From Amphiduros pacificus (lineage: Eukaryota; Annelida; Polychaeta; Phyllodocida; Hesionidae), in assembly GCA_949316495.1 (NCBI GenBank), contig OX439003.1, forward strand, positions 47,999,725 to 48,063,724: a stretch of DNA of 64,000 bases. Direction: 5' to 3'. Under the pieces are notes generated by a model that was given only the letters and a program-made list of their open reading frames with translations, searched no databases and had not been told where the DNA came from. Below, piece after piece: positions 61,804 through 64,000 of this stretch; the first letter of the stretch is position 1; each line of letters opens with the position of its first letter. The translations under genes were made by a program, and so were the position numbers.

Positions 61804-62955
61804 ACGAGACATATATACCGACTGTTTGTTCCCTGGTTAGAACGATGTATGACTGATGCAGGATGACCCCACTGAAAAAATGATGATATCGGCTGAGATC
61901 AATCAATGCGGTCATCACCATGGACATGAACGGTGCATACAGGAAGAACACACCAACTCACTATTTATGTATTTCTTTCCTTTTTACATTTGTTTTACAT
62001 TTTTTTTCATTTTGGTGGGTCAAATTTGATACTTTTGGTATGCAAAATATTATTGTATGCCTTTTAGAAGAAATAATATAGATGTACTAGTCATAAAAAA
62101 ATCCAATATTTAATATTGAGTTAATTAGGTGAAAGAATATTTAAGTCATACTGAACTAACGCTACACACATGATAATATTGGCGTTCAATTTGACCGTTA
62201 ATTATTCAGTCACGTGAATCTCGTGATGTGATTTAAAATCACGCCTTTCTACTTCTATCTCCGTGACCTTTTTGACTTTTCTGCGACCTTCTCCTCTGCC
62301 TTCTTTATGATGCATTAATCCAATAAATTATTCATTCCATTGTATTAATAAATGAAATTGAATTAAGGAAATACATTTTTTAGTCTTTATAATTAACTCT
62401 GATCCATATATATCACTGAAAACAATTCAGTATATTATGGAAATAAACTATAGATAGTATGTTTGAAATATGTGATTAAATGAATTAAACGTGTCAATGG
62501 TATTATCAATACATTTGTTTGCCTCGGTAAAATAAAAATCATAAAAATATAGTGTCTGCCCAAGGGCTACATTAATACGAGTGGGGACAACGCATTCAGG
62601 TCATATCTGGCGGCCATCCACAAATATATCAGCATATGTCAGAAATAACACAATGGTTGCACCAGAAACCGCTCTGTCAACTGGGATGTTTTGTTACTAA
62701 ATGATCATGGAAAAAATATAATATAAATGTGTAAATATCTGGACGCTCTCATACTAGAAGATGAAGGTGAGTGCATTTATATTCATTTATAATCTTCCCA
62801 CAGTGTGTCTCACACCGCTGCTCAAAATATATCCATTCTGCAATTTGTCAATATTTTAATTTGTTCAACCCGGAAAGGTGATCAGGGTCTAATGTTGCGT
62901 TGAAATTAAATCACAATATAATACAATTGCGCATAAATACGAAAATGTATATCCT
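61804..62955. other. 3' flank of the VWC-like gene
   Basis: Presumed 3' UTR followed by AT-rich spacer. No further gene. Confidence 0.4.
62322..62327 (+). promoter_or_regulatory. Possible poly(A) signal of the VWC-like gene
   Basis: AATAAA about 520 bases after the stop; the first clear canonical hexamer past the low-complexity 3' UTR that I would choose. Confidence 0.35.
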
Positions 62956-62956
62956 A

Positions 62957-64000
62957 GTATTATCATGTGTGTAGAATAAGCTTCACGTGTAGCTTACTAT
63001 TATCATGTGTGTAGAATAAGCTTCACGTGTGGCTTACTATTATCATGTGTGCAGAATAAGCTTCACGTGTAGCTTACTATTATCATGTGTGTAGAATAAG
63101 CTTCACGTGTGGCTTACTATTATCATGTGTGCAGAATAAGCTTCACGTGTAGCTTACTATTATCATGTGCGTAGAATAAGCTTCACGTGTGGCTTACTAT
63201 TATCATGTGTGCAGAATAAGCTTCACGTGTAGCTTACTATTATCATGTGTGTAGAATAAGCTTCACGTGTGGCTTACTATTATCATGTGTGCAGAATAAG
63301 CTTCACGTGTAGCTTACTATTATCATGTGTGCAGAATAAGCTTCATGTGTGGCTTACTATTATCATGTGTGCAGAATAAGCTTCATGTGTGGCTTACTAT
63401 TATCATGTGTGCAGAATAAGCTTCACGTGTGGCTTACTATTATCATGTGTGCAGAATAAGCTTCACGTGTGGCTTACTATTATCATGTGTGTAGAATAAG
63501 GTTCACATGTGGCTTACTATTATCATGTGTGTAGAATAAGGCTAGTGGCTTATTATTATCATGTTTGCAGAATAAGCTTCACATGTGACTTACTATTATC
63601 ATGTGTGTATAATAAACTTCACGTGTGGCTTACTATTATCTTGGAGTAATTACTCCAAGCTATTATCATGTGTGCAGAATAAGCTTCACATGTGACTTAC
63701 TATTATCATGTGTGCAGAATAAGCTTCACATGTGACTTACTATTATCATGTGTGCAGAATAAGCTTCACGTGTAGCTTACTATTATCATGTGTGCAGAAT
63801 AAGCTTCACGTGTGGCTTACTATTATCATGTGTGTATAATAAACTTCACGTGTGGCTTACTATTATCTTGGAGTAATTACTCCAAGCTATTATCATGTGT
63901 GCAGAATAAGCTTCACATGTGACTTACTATTATCATGTGTGCAGAATAAGCTTCACATGTGACTTACTATTATCATGTGTGCAGAATAAGCTTCACGTGT
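62957..64000. repeat. 40-bp satellite array, running off the window end
   Basis: The unit is GCTTACTATTATCATGTGTG followed by CAGAATAAGCTTCACGTGTG; about 26 copies are visible. In the first third, two variants alternate (TGTGTAGAAT...GTGTAG and TGTGCAGAAT...GTGTGG), making 80-bp dimers. Each unit has CACGTG and AAGCTT. Two units carry an inserted palindrome (63640-63659 and 63867-63886). Confidence 0.98.

Noticed and set aside
62957-64000. Possible CRISPR-like array
   Set aside because: Contiguous 40-bp units without spacers.

Overview
The window is eukaryotic, AT-rich, intron-bearing and full of repeats. I infer a marine lophotrochozoan, most likely a mollusc. The reasons are a Toll-like receptor of invertebrate type, small secreted proteins built from PAN/apple-like and VWC-like modules, a tRNA-derived SINE whose far end carries a TTTGTTTG-rich tail, a Mag/Steamer-like Ty3/Gypsy element and a DIRS-like fossil. 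The species cannot be fixed from the sequence alone.

Layout: 1-1368 (+) is the 3' part of a Toll-like receptor. 1.4-3.7 kb holds microsatellites and minisatellites. 3.7-7.6 kb (+) is a decayed DIRS-like tyrosine-recombinase retroelement. 9.6-10.1 kb is a periodic short-palindrome repeat. 10.7-15.0 kb is a pile-up of TTAA- and TA-flanked inverted-repeat DNA transposons. 16.1-16.8 kb and 25.2-26.1 kb (-) are LINE 3' fragments. 20.46-22.28 kb is a 29-bp satellite of about 63 units. 29.97-31.11 kb (-) is the first coding exon of an LRR-Ig protein. 32.8-36.6 kb (-) is a nine-exon secreted protein of 513 residues. 42.1 kb (+) is a broken cytochrome P450 exon. 44.25-47.10 kb (-) is a five-exon secreted protein of 336 residues. 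49.1-57.1 kb (-) is a LINE split by a whole, very young Ty3/Gypsy element (50,804-56,040). 58.75-59.2 kb (+) is another LINE fragment. 59.66-61.80 kb (+) is a four-exon secreted VWC-like protein of 205 residues. From 62.96 kb to the window end runs a 40-bp satellite.

The host genes share a theme: one membrane receptor (TLR), one LRR-Ig protein and three secreted cysteine-rich modular proteins. Two of the secreted genes, both on the minus strand, lie about 8 kb apart and use PAN/apple-like modules; in the second, every coding intron is in phase 1. The exon models were built by hand from splice signals, and reading phase closes across every intron, which supports them strongly. A shared role in recognition or immunity is inference, not shown by the sequence.

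The most interesting items are the two unreported-looking secreted PAN-module genes, the mosaic of TTAA-flanked elements at 12.4-14.6 kb sitting at the centre of a perfect palindrome, the satellite arrays with visible higher-order structure, and the Gypsy-in-LINE nest with identical LTRs.
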